Assembly (NCBI GenBank): GCA_002402585.1
Contig: DHGC01000085.1
Location: forward strand, 1 to 19,266
Direction: 5' to 3'
Origin: Erysipelotrichaceae bacterium UBA4808
Lineage (GTDB): Bacteria > Bacillota_I > Bacilli_A > Erysipelotrichales > Erysipelotrichaceae
DNA length: 19,266 bases
In this document: piece after piece, positions 7,378 through 14,929 of the stretch
How positions within the stretch are numbered: the first letter of the stretch is position 1
Layout: each line of letters starts with the position of its first letter
The notes under the pieces: generated by a model
What the model was told of the DNA's origin: nothing
The model's input: the letters and a program-made list of their open reading frames with translations, nothing else
Databases searched by the model: none
Program-made: the position numbers and the translations under genes

Positions 7378-7386
7378 TGGTATAAT
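7378..7386 (+). promoter_or_regulatory. extended -10 promoter predicted to give leaderless rsmG mRNA
   Basis: TGGTATAAT ends 6 nt before the rsmG ATG, so the expected transcription start coincides with the A of the ATG. The -35 region is weak (TTCTTA, 17 nt upstream). No Shine-Dalgarno sequence lies before the ATG. Confidence 0.6.
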
Positions 7387-7392
7387 GCTTTC

Positions 7393-8097
7393 ATGGAAAT
7401 TGGACTATCAAAAGCAGAATTCGAACGACTTCTTTTAGAGCGCTATGGCGACAAAGCAGAAACGCATGCGAAAGCTTTTGAAGTCTACGCACAGAAGCTT
7501 ATCGAAGTGAATCAGCATATGAATCTAACGGCGATTGACGAGCCCAACTCGATTCGTGAGAAGCATTTTTGGGATTGTTTGGCAATTGATACGTTGATTC
7601 CCGAAGGATCCTTAGTAGCGGATATCGGAAGTGGCGCTGGCTTTCCAGGTCTATGTCTTGCGATCGTACGACCAGATTGTCACTTTGATTTGATTGAACC
7701 TACGTTGAAACGCTGTATATTTCTTAATGACATGATCACCTTATTTGCGCTTAAGAATGTGACCGTCTTGAATGAACGTGCTGAAGAACTCAAGCGTCGT
7801 GACTATTACGATGTGAGTACATCGCGCGCCGTTGCGAAGTTGAGTGTCCTCTTGGAGCTTTCGATTCCCTTACTTAAAGTAAAAGGGAAGATGATTGCAA
7901 TGAAAGGTCCAAGTGCGGATGAAGAAGTCTTAGAAGCGAAGCAGGCTTTAAAGCTCTTAGATTGTGATGGTGGTCAGATTTTCGATGTCCATTTACCCAG
8001 CGCTGGATTGCGCAAGAATTGTGTCTTTACGAAATTGAACACCACGGCTTCCAAATACCCTAGAAGCTACGCCCAGATTAAAAAGAAAGCCCTATAG
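7393..8097 (+). CDS. rsmG: 16S rRNA (guanine-N7) methyltransferase RsmG (GidB)
   Basis: A 234-residue SAM-dependent methyltransferase that modifies the 530-loop G527 of 16S rRNA; loss of the enzyme gives low-level streptomycin resistance in many bacteria. Family blocks are MNLTAI (43-48), KHFWDCL (57-63, usually KHFxDSL), the SAM-binding DIGSGAGFPGL (77-87), LIEPTLKRCIF (100-110), and TSRAVAKL and MKGP in the second half. The ATG at 7393 gives a normal N-terminus but has no ribosome binding site, and a perfect -10 ends only 6 nt upstream. It starts the cluster with noc, parA, parB and mnmE; noc begins 1 nt after its stop. Confidence 0.96.
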   Translation: MEIGLSKAEFERLLLERYGDKAETHAKAFEVYAQKLIEVNQHMNLTAIDEPNSIREKHFWDCLAIDTLIPEGSLVADIGSGAGFPGLCLAIVRPDCHFDLIEPTLKRCIFLNDMITLFALKNVTVLNERAEELKRRDYYDVSTSRAVAKLSVLLELSIPLLKVKGKMIAMKGPSADEEVLEAKQALKLLDCDGGQIFDVHLPSAGLRKNCVFTKLNTTASKYPRSYAQIKKKAL

Positions 8098-8098
8098 T

Positions 8099-8857
8099 AT
8101 GAAAGAAACACGTGATATACCTTTGCATTTGATTGATTCCAATCGTTTTCAACCCCGTTTGCATTTTGATGAGAATGCTTTACGTGAGTTAGCTTTATCC
8201 ATTCAAGAGAATGGCTTGATTCAACCGATTTCGGTTCGTCGAAATGGCGAACGTTTTGAAATCATTGCCGGTGAGCGTCGCTATCGTGCGATGAGCTTGA
8301 TCCAAGCTCCTTCGATTCCAAGTTTTGTGCTGGAGGTCAGTGACAGTCAAATGGCTGAAATGGCCTTGGTTGAAAACATTCAACGTGAAGATTTATCGGC
8401 CATTGAAGAAGCGAAAGCCTTTAAAGCCATGATTGAGTCCCATGCCTTGACACAAGAGAAGATTGCCGCGAAAATGGGCAAATCGCAATCCAGTATTGCG
8501 AATAAAATTCGATTGTTGCAATTGCCCGCTAACATCCAAGATGCGGTAAGTAATCATGTGATTACGGAGCGCCATGCGCGTGCTTTATTGGGCATGGATC
8601 CGAATCGTCAAGCGTATGTCTTTACGAAGGTTGTGGAACAAAGTTTAAACGTTAAACAGACGGAAGCGCTTGTCCAGAATCATAAAGAGCCAAAAGTCGA
8701 GAAGAATAAAACCCGAGGCATCACACGTAATCTACGTGTCGCATTGAACACAATTCATGCGGCCGTGAAAATGATTCAAAAAACAGGTGTACATGTGGAT
8801 GTTCAGGAACATAATGAAGAAGAATATATCGAAGTTGTCTTGAGGTTCAAGAAGTAG
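8099..8857 (+). CDS. noc: nucleoid occlusion protein Noc (ParB paralogue) with short N-terminus
   Basis: A 252-residue ParB/Spo0J-fold CTP-binding DNA protein. The ParB/Srx domain covers about residues 6-98, with CTP-site motifs GERRYRA (58-64) and ENIQRE (92-97); the HTH is at about 117-145. Assignment to Noc rather than ParB rests on position before parA, the ITERHARALL block (155-164), SLNVKQTE (182-189) and a C-terminus (NLRVALNTIH to EEYIEVVLRFKK) that resembles Bacillus Noc. Only about six residues precede the core, so the N-terminal amphipathic helix that anchors Bacillus Noc to the membrane is missing. No start lies upstream: an in-frame TGA is at 8036 with no ATG, GTG or TTG between. 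It probably binds its own site family and inhibits division over the nucleoid. Confidence 0.85.
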   Translation: MKETRDIPLHLIDSNRFQPRLHFDENALRELALSIQENGLIQPISVRRNGERFEIIAGERRYRAMSLIQAPSIPSFVLEVSDSQMAEMALVENIQREDLSAIEEAKAFKAMIESHALTQEKIAAKMGKSQSSIANKIRLLQLPANIQDAVSNHVITERHARALLGMDPNRQAYVFTKVVEQSLNVKQTEALVQNHKEPKVEKNKTRGITRNLRVALNTIHAAVKMIQKTGVHVDVQEHNEEEYIEVVLRFKK

Positions 8858-8870
8858 AAAAGAGGATTTT

Positions 8871-9650
8871 ATGGGAAAAATCATTGCGGTCGCAAATCAA
8901 AAGGGTGGAGTGGGTAAAACCACGACCAGCATCAATCTCGCATCAGGTCTGGCTTATCTCGGTAAGAAAGTTCTTTTGGTGGATTTTGATCCGCAAGCTA
9001 ACAGTACCCAGGGTGTCGGCGCTTCCCGTGAATCCATTAAAAACAGCATCTATGATGTGGTAATGGGGGATGTCAGTGTTGAACAAGCTCGTTTACGCAT
9101 CAAGCAACCGCCTTTGTGTTTGATTCCTGCGACCATTGATTTGGCAGGTGCTGATTTAGAGATGGTTCAATATAAAGCGGGACGTGAGAAACTGCTTAAG
9201 AATAAGTTGGATGTGGTAAAGGATCTTTATGACTATATCGTCATTGATTGCCCACCATCCTTAGGCCTTTTGAATACCAATGCTTTGACTGCTGCAGATT
9301 CGGTCATCATTCCTGTTCAATGTGAGTATTATGCTTTGGAAGGTTTGACACAACTTCTTTCTACCATTCGTTTGGTTCAAAAGTTGTTCAATACGAAACT
9401 TATGATTGAAGGCATTCTATTAACGATGTTCGATGCACGGACAAAGTTGAGTGTCGAAGTCCAACAAGAAGTACGTAAATACTTTAAAGAGCGTGTTTAT
9501 AAATCGTATATTCCACGCAATATCAAATTATCGGAAGCACCTTCACGGGGTCAAAGCATCTTTGAATACGACGTTCGATCTGAAGGCGCGAAGGCTTATG
9601 CGGCACTTGCCAAAGAGGTCATACTCCAGAATGAGGGGGTAAACAAATGA
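8871..9650 (+). CDS. parA: chromosome partitioning ATPase ParA (Soj)
   Basis: A 259-residue Walker-type ATPase that binds DNA nonspecifically in its ATP dimer form and cooperates with ParB-parS to segregate the origin; it also influences DnaA activity in Bacillus. The deviant Walker A KGGVGKTT is at 11-18 with the signature lysine K11, DFDPQAN follows at 38-44, and Walker B is YIVIDCPPSLGLL. The C-terminal RNIKLSEAPSRG stretch is typical of chromosomal Soj proteins. Length and short N-terminus fit type Ib chromosomal ParA with no regulatory HTH. GAGGA lies 5 nt before the ATG; the stop overlaps parB as ATGA. Confidence 0.97.
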   Translation: MGKIIAVANQKGGVGKTTTSINLASGLAYLGKKVLLVDFDPQANSTQGVGASRESIKNSIYDVVMGDVSVEQARLRIKQPPLCLIPATIDLAGADLEMVQYKAGREKLLKNKLDVVKDLYDYIVIDCPPSLGLLNTNALTAADSVIIPVQCEYYALEGLTQLLSTIRLVQKLFNTKLMIEGILLTMFDARTKLSVEVQQEVRKYFKERVYKSYIPRNIKLSEAPSRGQSIFEYDVRSEGAKAYAALAKEVILQNEGVNK

Positions 9651-10495
9651 GTGATGAAAAGAATCGTTTAGGGAAAGGCTTGTCTGCAATTTTTGGGGAT
9701 AACGTCAGTACCGTTCTCGAAGAGATCCAACAGAGTGGATCACAGAACAGTGAAAAGATTGCTTGTGCATTGATTCATCCCAATCCGTATCAACCACGCA
9801 CCCATTTTGATGCGGATAAGATTGCGGAACTCGCCCAAAGCATTCGTGAGCACGGTGTCTTTACACCGATTTTAGTGCGTAAGGCGGTCAGTGGGTTTCA
9901 ACTCATTGCCGGAGAACGTCGTTTAAGAGCTGCGAAAGAAGCAGGCTTGGATATGATACCGGCGATTGTCTTGGATTTTGATGACCAGCAAATGATGGAA
10001 GTCTCTTTGATTGAGAACATTCAACGTGAAGACTTGAATATTGTGGAAGAAGCACGCGCTTATCAAACTTTGATAGAAAAACTTGGATTAACGCAAGAAG
10101 ATCTCGGGAAGAAGGTGGGGAAGAGTCGTGTCCACATCACCAATACCCTACGCTTATTCCAATTACCGGAGTCGGTCATCCACATGTTGGAGAACCAAGA
10201 ATTAAGCATGGGTCAAGTTAAACCTTTGATCAGCATGGAAGATAAGCAAGAAGTTGAAGCCTTGGCGAAACGAATTGCGAAAGAAAAACTCAGCGCGCGT
10301 GAAGTCGAGCAATTGGTCAAACATAAACCAACACAAAAACCTAAACCTGTTCAAAAATACAGCTACGCAGAAACGCTACTTAGAAATAAACTTCAAACGA
10401 AGGTCTTGATTGAAGGCCATAAAATTCAGATTCACTTTAGCAGTGAAGATGATTTGAATCGCATCCTCGAAACATTGGATGCCTTAGAAAAATGA
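9647..10495 (+). CDS. parB: chromosome partitioning protein ParB (Spo0J)
   Basis: A 282-residue CTPase that loads as a sliding clamp at parS and recruits SMC and ParA. The N-terminal LGKGLSAIFGD (8-18) is the ParA-stimulating segment of chromosomal ParBs. NPYQPRTHFD begins the ParB/Srx domain; GERRLRAA (89-96) and ENIQRE (123-128) form the CTP site; the HTH is around 149-173; the C-terminal ~45 residues would form the dimerisation domain. It overlaps parA and mnmE by ATGA on both sides, so the three genes are translationally coupled. No convincing parS is seen in the window. Confidence 0.96.
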   Translation: MSDEKNRLGKGLSAIFGDNVSTVLEEIQQSGSQNSEKIACALIHPNPYQPRTHFDADKIAELAQSIREHGVFTPILVRKAVSGFQLIAGERRLRAAKEAGLDMIPAIVLDFDDQQMMEVSLIENIQREDLNIVEEARAYQTLIEKLGLTQEDLGKKVGKSRVHITNTLRLFQLPESVIHMLENQELSMGQVKPLISMEDKQEVEALAKRIAKEKLSAREVEQLVKHKPTQKPKPVQKYSYAETLLRNKLQTKVLIEGHKIQIHFSSEDDLNRILETLDALEK

Positions 10496-11814
10496 ATCCT
10501 TTACACGATACGATCGTTTCACTTTCAACCGCATTAGCGATTCAAGCGGTGTCGATCATCCGTTTGAGTGGGGACCGTGCGCTTGAAATCACGGAACAAC
10601 TCCTTAAAAAACCACTAAATAACCAAGACCATAGGCTTACCTATGGTTTTGTGCATGAGGATGAACAGATCGTCGATGAGGTCATCGTCTTGGTTATGAA
10701 AGCCCCACGCAGTTACACCCGTGAAGACGTGGTGGAACTCCAATGCCATGGGGGCATCTACGTGACGCAGAAAATCCTTAGCTTGGTTTTAGGTTTAGGT
10801 GCGCGCTTAGCCAATAACGGTGAATTTACCCAAAGAGCTGTCATGAATGGACGCATCGATGTGAGTCAGGCAGAAGCCATTAATGATTTAGTAAATGCAG
10901 ACAGTGAACAAAGCGCTCAATTGGCGATCCAAGGTTTAAAAGGTTCGATTAAACAATTGATTGAACCCCTCAAAGAAGAACTCCTCGCCATCATTGCACA
11001 TATTGAGGTGAACATTGATTATCCTGAATATGATTTGGAAGAAATGACACGCAAGACACTCTATCCTTTATGTAAAGCATTTGAACAAAAACTGATGACA
11101 CTCTTGGAAGAAGCCAAAAGTGGCATTACCATGCGCAATGGTGTCAAGACAGCCATTGTTGGGAAACCCAATGTTGGGAAATCCTCCCTGTTAAATGCCT
11201 TGCTCAATGAAGACAAAGCAATCGTGACGGAAATCGCCGGCACAACACGGGATGTGGTCGAAGGCTTCATTCGTTTGAAGAACGTCAGTCTTCATCTCCT
11301 CGATACCGCTGGTATTCGTGAGAGCGAGGATCGCATCGAACGCTTAGGCATCGATAAGACCTATCAAATGATCGAGCAAGCGGAATTGGTTTTGTTTTTA
11401 GTGGACGCAGGATTAGGCATGGATCTAGAAGAAGAAGAACTCTTGAAGAAGATCGATCCAGCTAAGCTGATGCTTATCTATAACAAGAAAGACTTGGAGT
11501 CGAAGCCCGATCGTTTGGAAATCAGTGCGATGCATCGTGATATCCAAAGCCTGGTGGATGCGATTAACGAACGTTATGAAGTGCATCAGTTTGTCTTCAA
11601 ACGACCGGTATTGAGTACACAACGAACGGTAGGCTTGGCGATGCAAGCACTTAACGCGATGCGTCAAGCGCTTCTATCGATTGAATATGAAAATGAAATC
11701 GACTTGATCAATATTGATTTACGTGAGGCTTACCAAGCCCTTCACGCGATTGGTTCTCTGGATGATGTGTCAATCCAGGATGAGATTTTCAGTCGTTTCT
11801 GTTTGGGGAAATAA
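10492..11814 (+). CDS. mnmE: tRNA modification GTPase MnmE (TrmE)
   Basis: A 440-residue potassium-activated GTPase, partner of MnmG in wobble U34 modification. An N-terminal tetrahydrofolate-binding domain (about 1-115) leads into a helical domain with NGRIDVSQAEAI (119-130). An inserted G domain has G1 GKPNVGKSS (224-232), G2 TTRD (251-254), G3 DTAG (271-274) and G4 NKKD (331-334). The C-terminal CLGK (437-440) supplies the essential cysteine. The N-terminus reads STALAIQAVSIIRLSG instead of the glycine-rich STPxGxGAI form of Bacillus, closer to Mollicutes-type MnmE. It starts inside the parB stop (ATGA) and is followed 1 nt later by the RDD gene. Its position after parB rather than before mnmG is unusual. 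Confidence 0.97.
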   Translation: MNPLHDTIVSLSTALAIQAVSIIRLSGDRALEITEQLLKKPLNNQDHRLTYGFVHEDEQIVDEVIVLVMKAPRSYTREDVVELQCHGGIYVTQKILSLVLGLGARLANNGEFTQRAVMNGRIDVSQAEAINDLVNADSEQSAQLAIQGLKGSIKQLIEPLKEELLAIIAHIEVNIDYPEYDLEEMTRKTLYPLCKAFEQKLMTLLEEAKSGITMRNGVKTAIVGKPNVGKSSLLNALLNEDKAIVTEIAGTTRDVVEGFIRLKNVSLHLLDTAGIRESEDRIERLGIDKTYQMIEQAELVLFLVDAGLGMDLEEEELLKKIDPAKLMLIYNKKDLESKPDRLEISAMHRDIQSLVDAINERYEVHQFVFKRPVLSTQRTVGLAMQALNAMRQALLSIEYENEIDLINIDLREAYQALHAIGSLDDVSIQDEIFSRFCLGK

Positions 11815-11815
11815 A

Positions 11816-12250
11816 ATGGAACTTTTAATTAAACGAATCATTGCGCATTTCATCGACAGTGTGCTTGTGGGCATCCCAAGCTTTGTCTTTAATCTGATTT
11901 TCTCGATTTTTAGAGTATTGCTTAGTATCCTTCCGTTTATGGGTTGGTTGAATCAACCCTTTTGGCGTTTTCAATTAACCAGTACCGTGTTCTTTGTGAT
12001 CTATGAAATCATTGCACTTACGGTATTTAAGACAACAATAGGGAAGAGCTTGATGCGTCTCAAAGTAAGAACTGTCGATTTACCAAGCTCCAATTTTAGA
12101 TTGGTTCTAAGATCTTTGTTTAAAGCCTTATTTACAAACATGTTCTTTTGGGTCTTTAGTTTGATTTCACTGTTGATCATCTTGACGCAAGATGCCAAAT
12201 CATCTTTACACGATCGCTTGGCACGGACTGAGGTCTATAATGTGGATTGA
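11816..12250 (+). CDS. RDD family membrane protein
   Basis: A 144-residue protein with about three membrane helices (about 15-40, 55-80, 105-125) and the RDD family pattern: an early charged KRIIAHFIDS segment, GKSLMRLKV after the second helix, and a C-terminal HDRLARTEV. The start is set at ATG 11816, one base after the mnmE stop, because GGGGAA precedes it; the open frame extends farther upstream inside mnmE without signals. The function of the family is not settled; some members act in ion transport or accompany other membrane proteins. It overlaps tatD by 11 nt. Confidence 0.8.
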   Translation: MELLIKRIIAHFIDSVLVGIPSFVFNLIFSIFRVLLSILPFMGWLNQPFWRFQLTSTVFFVIYEIIALTVFKTTIGKSLMRLKVRTVDLPSSNFRLVLRSLFKALFTNMFFWVFSLISLLIILTQDAKSSLHDRLARTEVYNVD

Positions 12251-12998
12251 TACCCATGCTCATTTAGCAGACAGTGAGTTTGATGAGGATCGAAGTGATG
12301 TCATTCAACGAGCTAAAGAGGCTGGCTTAGGTAAGATCGTACTCATCGGATGTGATGTGGAAGGTGCGAAGCGAGCACTCAAGCTTGCGTATACGGATGA
12401 TTTATTTGATGTGGCGATTGGCTTTCATCCAGAAGGTGTTTTGGATGACCGTGATGAAGCAAGCATGTTTGAACTGATGAAGGACCCTAAGGTTAAACTC
12501 ATTGGTGAGATTGGTTTGGATTTCTATTGGGACAAAGATCCTGAACACCATAAACTTCAGGAAGCACTCTTCATCAAACAAATCGAATGGGCGAATCAAC
12601 TCAACAAACCCATTTCCATCCACATGCGGGATGCCTCAAAAAGAACCTATGATTTACTAAAAATGCATCCCGTTAACCGTGGAGGCATCATGCATTGTTA
12701 CTCGGGGAGCGTTGAGATGGCACGTGAGTACATTAAACTTGGTTTCTATATCTCACTTGCAGGTCCTGTGACCTTCAAGAACGCACATATTCCTAAGGAT
12801 GTGGCGAGAGAAATTTCCTTGGAATGGCTGTTAATTGAGACTGATAGCCCTTATTTGGCTCCGCACCCTTATCGTGGCAAACGTAATGAGAGTGCTTATG
12901 TAATGGAAACAGCAAAAGTGATTGCGGATTTAAGAGGGATTCCACTCGAGACATTGGAAGAGAGCTTAAGTTCAAATTATCAAAGATTGATTGGATAA
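12240..12998 (+). CDS. TatD family metal-dependent hydrolase (DNase)
   Basis: A 252-residue TIM-barrel hydrolase of the TatD/YabD type, with metal ligands DTHAHL (H6, H8), GEIGLDFYW (E90), SIHMRDA (H128), MHCYSGS (H152) and ETDSPYLAP (D202), followed by the YRGKRNE signature. These enzymes show 3'-5' exonuclease activity in DNA repair and RNA processing assays. ATG 12240 is preferred over an in-frame ATG at 12192 because family members begin within a few residues of the DTHxH motif and an AGG lies just upstream. It overlaps the RDD gene and ends the long cluster at a strong bidirectional terminator. In Bacillus the homologue yabD lies next to yabE and rnmV, as here after an insertion. Confidence 0.93.
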   Translation: MWIDTHAHLADSEFDEDRSDVIQRAKEAGLGKIVLIGCDVEGAKRALKLAYTDDLFDVAIGFHPEGVLDDRDEASMFELMKDPKVKLIGEIGLDFYWDKDPEHHKLQEALFIKQIEWANQLNKPISIHMRDASKRTYDLLKMHPVNRGGIMHCYSGSVEMAREYIKLGFYISLAGPVTFKNAHIPKDVAREISLEWLLIETDSPYLAPHPYRGKRNESAYVMETAKVIADLRGIPLETLEESLSSNYQRLIG

Positions 12999-12999
12999 G

Positions 13000-13024
13000 A
13001 AAAAGCGTCACATCGACGCTTTTT
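13000..13024. terminator. bidirectional rho-independent terminator
   Basis: AAAAAGCGTC and GACGCTTTTT form a 10-bp stem with a 5-nt loop between the convergent tatD and oxidoreductase genes. The A/T ends supply U-runs in both directions, and the stem overlaps the oxidoreductase stop codon. Confidence 0.85.
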
Positions 13025-13967
13025 ATGTGTTTGGATCTTCTTCGATTTGGATGATGATCTTACCTTTTGAATGACCTTGTTCAAATGTTTTGAAGGCATC
13101 AATAGCTTCATTGAATGGATAAACCTTTTCAATGATGGGTTTGATTTTTGATTCACTGACGAGCTGTAAAATTTTTTTCAAATCTTCTGGCTTGGATTTA
13201 GAGTTCAAAAGCTTGAACTTCTTTTCACCAAGCGAGTACAGAGGTGTAAGAAACATATTCTTGATAAATTGTTTAATCGGTCCACCGACCATCACATAGA
13301 CTCCATCTTCTTTTAATAAGCGTCGATACAGAGACAATGGATAAGCCCCATTGATCGCTAGAATCAAATCATAGCTTGCCTTGACTTGATAAAGATCCTC
13401 GCTTTTATAGTTGATGATCACATCAGCACCAAGTCGCTTTATCATTTCTTCATTCTGAGTGCTGCAAACCGCAGTCACCTGTGCCCCCAAGTGCTTGGCA
13501 ATCTGTACGGCAAAGGTCCCAACCCCACCACTTGCCCCAACAATAAGAACTTTATCCTTGTGTTTGATTGGTTTAAAGAGGGCTAGAGCTTGGAGTGCTG
13601 TTGTGGATGCGACTGGACATGCGGAAGCGTCTATGAAGGATACAGAGTCAGGGATTATAACCACTTCACTTGCTTTGGCAAGAACGTATTCCGCTAAACC
13701 ACCGAAGCCAGCATTGGATGTGTCCACCGCAACATGATCGCCACACTTGAAGCCATAGACATCTAGGCCCACCACATCCACAATACCCGCGATTGCGTTT
13801 CCTAGAATGCCTGATTTAGGAAGACCAGTATTAAGTTGTGTCAAACGATAATCACCCGCATTGAGGGACGTATTGATGATTTCAATCAAGACTTCGTCAT
13901 GAGCTGGAATCGGGATGTCCATATCTTTGAAAGCAAATGTTCTATTTTTGTAGACTAAGGCTTTCAT
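13023..13967 (-). CDS. MDR superfamily NAD(P)-dependent oxidoreductase (quinone oxidoreductase-like)
   Basis: A 314-residue medium-chain dehydrogenase/reductase. The N-terminal GroES-like part contains GNAIAGIVDVVG and FKCGDHVAV (73-81); the Rossmann part has GASGGVGTFAVQIAK (144-158), which binds NAD(P)H. The structural and catalytic zinc cysteines of alcohol dehydrogenases are absent, so it resembles zinc-independent quinone or enal reductases. The substrate cannot be told. The start ATG overlaps the HTH stop as ATGA with GGAGG just upstream, so it is co-translated with the small regulator and may be controlled by it. It ends in the shared terminator with tatD. Confidence 0.9.
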   Translation of the reverse strand: MKALVYKNRTFAFKDMDIPIPAHDEVLIEIINTSLNAGDYRLTQLNTGLPKSGILGNAIAGIVDVVGLDVYGFKCGDHVAVDTSNAGFGGLAEYVLAKASEVVIIPDSVSFIDASACPVASTTALQALALFKPIKHKDKVLIVGASGGVGTFAVQIAKHLGAQVTAVCSTQNEEMIKRLGADVIINYKSEDLYQVKASYDLILAINGAYPLSLYRRLLKEDGVYVMVGGPIKQFIKNMFLTPLYSLGEKKFKLLNSKSKPEDLKKILQLVSESKIKPIIEKVYPFNEAIDAFKTFEQGHSKGKIIIQIEEDPNT

Positions 13968-14194
13968 TTTATCTCCTCCTTGGCTTCAAAACCAAAGACT
14001 TCAGTAATCGATACATTAAAGGCATCCGCGATTCGAAACGCAAGTTCCAAGGTCGGCGAGTACTTTCCTGCTTCAATCGCCATAATGGTCTGACGCGAAA
14101 CGCCTGCTTTCTCAGCCAAGTCTTGTTGCGTCATCTCATTCGCAAAGAAGCGAAGGGTACGAACGTTATTGGTGATGTTGAATTTCTTAGGCAT
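13964..14194 (-). CDS. small XRE/Cro-type HTH transcriptional regulator
   Basis: A 76-residue DNA-binding protein consisting mostly of one HTH_3 domain: MTQQDLAEKAGVSRQTIMAIEAGKYSP contains the HTH, and LELAFRIADAFNVSITEVF completes the five-helix fold. An in-frame ATG at 14251 lies inside the upstream gene; ATG 14194 is preferred because it gives the normal family N-terminus (PKKFNITNNVRTLRF), GAGG lies upstream, and it overlaps the membrane-protein stop by 8 nt. Pairs of this regulator type with a four-helix membrane protein recur in Bacillota. It is a plausible binder of the paired ACATAATGT boxes upstream of the operon. Confidence 0.88.
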   Translation of the reverse strand: MPKKFNITNNVRTLRFFANEMTQQDLAEKAGVSRQTIMAIEAGKYSPTLELAFRIADAFNVSITEVFGFEAKEEIK

Positions 14195-14681
14195 TGCGGA
14201 TACCTCTGAAATAGAAGAAGAGGTTGGTGAAGCCTTCGGAAATACCTCCAACGAAGAACGCTAAAAAGAGAGTATTCAACACAATCGCAATGGACGAATT
14301 GAATGCCAATAAGATAAGGCCAAGAATGAAGCCTGTACTTGCGATGATGTAACCTACACGAAGCGACTTGAGTTCAATCAACTTGTCCATTTCATCCTCA
14401 ACCATCTCTAATTCGAGTTTACGATTGATTTCCCTACTGTCCTTCGGCCCGTCTTTAACAGACAAGTTTACAGACAACAGGATGTGAAATACAATGAAAG
14501 AGATGATGTTTACCGCAACCCCTATCGCAATGAATAGAAGCATCTTCTTTGCCCAGAAAGTCGCATCATTTTCTAAAATTAGACCTTTTGCGATGTCGTT
14601 AGATACAGATATACAGTAACTAATCAGGATGGCAATGCTTGCCAATAAACTGACCATGGTCTTCTTTGTTTGATATGTCAT
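14187..14681 (-). CDS. four-helix membrane protein paired with HTH regulator
   Basis: A 164-residue protein with likely membrane helices at about 8-28, 43-72, 110-130 and 134-155. A charged cytoplasmic segment (about 76-108) contains LELEMVEDEMDKLIELKS, a strongly acidic helix that may form a coiled coil. I recognise the general type (a DUF2178-like or similar uncharacterised membrane protein encoded just before a small XRE regulator) but not a defined function; sequestering or signalling to the regulator is possible. GGAGG is well placed before the ATG. It heads an operon with the regulator (8-nt overlap) and the oxidoreductase. Confidence 0.75.
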   Translation of the reverse strand: MTYQTKKTMVSLLASIAILISYCISVSNDIAKGLILENDATFWAKKMLLFIAIGVAVNIISFIVFHILLSVNLSVKDGPKDSREINRKLELEMVEDEMDKLIELKSLRVGYIIASTGFILGLILLAFNSSIAIVLNTLFLAFFVGGISEGFTNLFFYFRGIRNA

Positions 14682-14715
14682 CTTCGGTTCCTCCTGTTAA
14701 TGTCAATCAATATAG

Positions 14716-14745
14716 ACATAATGTAAATTATACTATACATAATGT
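14716..14745. promoter_or_regulatory. paired ACATAATGT operator boxes upstream of membrane protein-HTH-MDR operon
   Basis: ACATAATGT occurs at 14716-14724 and 14737-14745, exactly 21 bp apart (two helical turns). Each box is itself a near-palindrome, so together they form a larger imperfect dyad. A minus-strand -35 TTGACA (14748-14743) overlaps one box and the best 17-nt-spaced -10, TACATT (14725-14720), overlaps the other. This fits an operator for the small HTH protein. Confidence 0.6.
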
Positions 14746-14871
14746 CAACTCATATAATCAGTTTAAGATGATGATTTTGCATAAAGCTGCTTGAATATGA
14801 CTCAGAAAAGCTACTTTTATTGATAAAAAACCTAATTTTAAGCTAAACTGACCGAAAAGTAAGCCAAAAAT

Positions 14872-14900
14872 TTGCCATATGGAAAAACATGTGCTAAAAT
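14872..14900 (+). promoter_or_regulatory. promoter of the 3D-domain lipoprotein gene
   Basis: A -35 TTGCCA (14872-14877), a 17-nt spacer and an extended -10 TGCTAAAAT (14892-14900). The expected start is near 14907, about 23 nt before the TTG start codon. It lies downstream of the ATG at 14879, which argues against that ATG. Confidence 0.7.
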
Positions 14901-14929
14901 CACCAAGTCATCAAAAAGGAGACAAACGA

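Noticed and set aside
8106..8121. CACGTG core near the noc start as a possible parS
   Set aside because: Flanks do not match the TGTTTCACGTGAAACA consensus well (about 10 of 16). Other CACGTG sites in the window match no better, so no parS is called.
14879..14929. ATG start 17 codons upstream for the lipoprotein
   Set aside because: It overlaps the promoter, would lie before the expected transcription start, has no ribosome binding site and puts a polar segment before the signal peptide.
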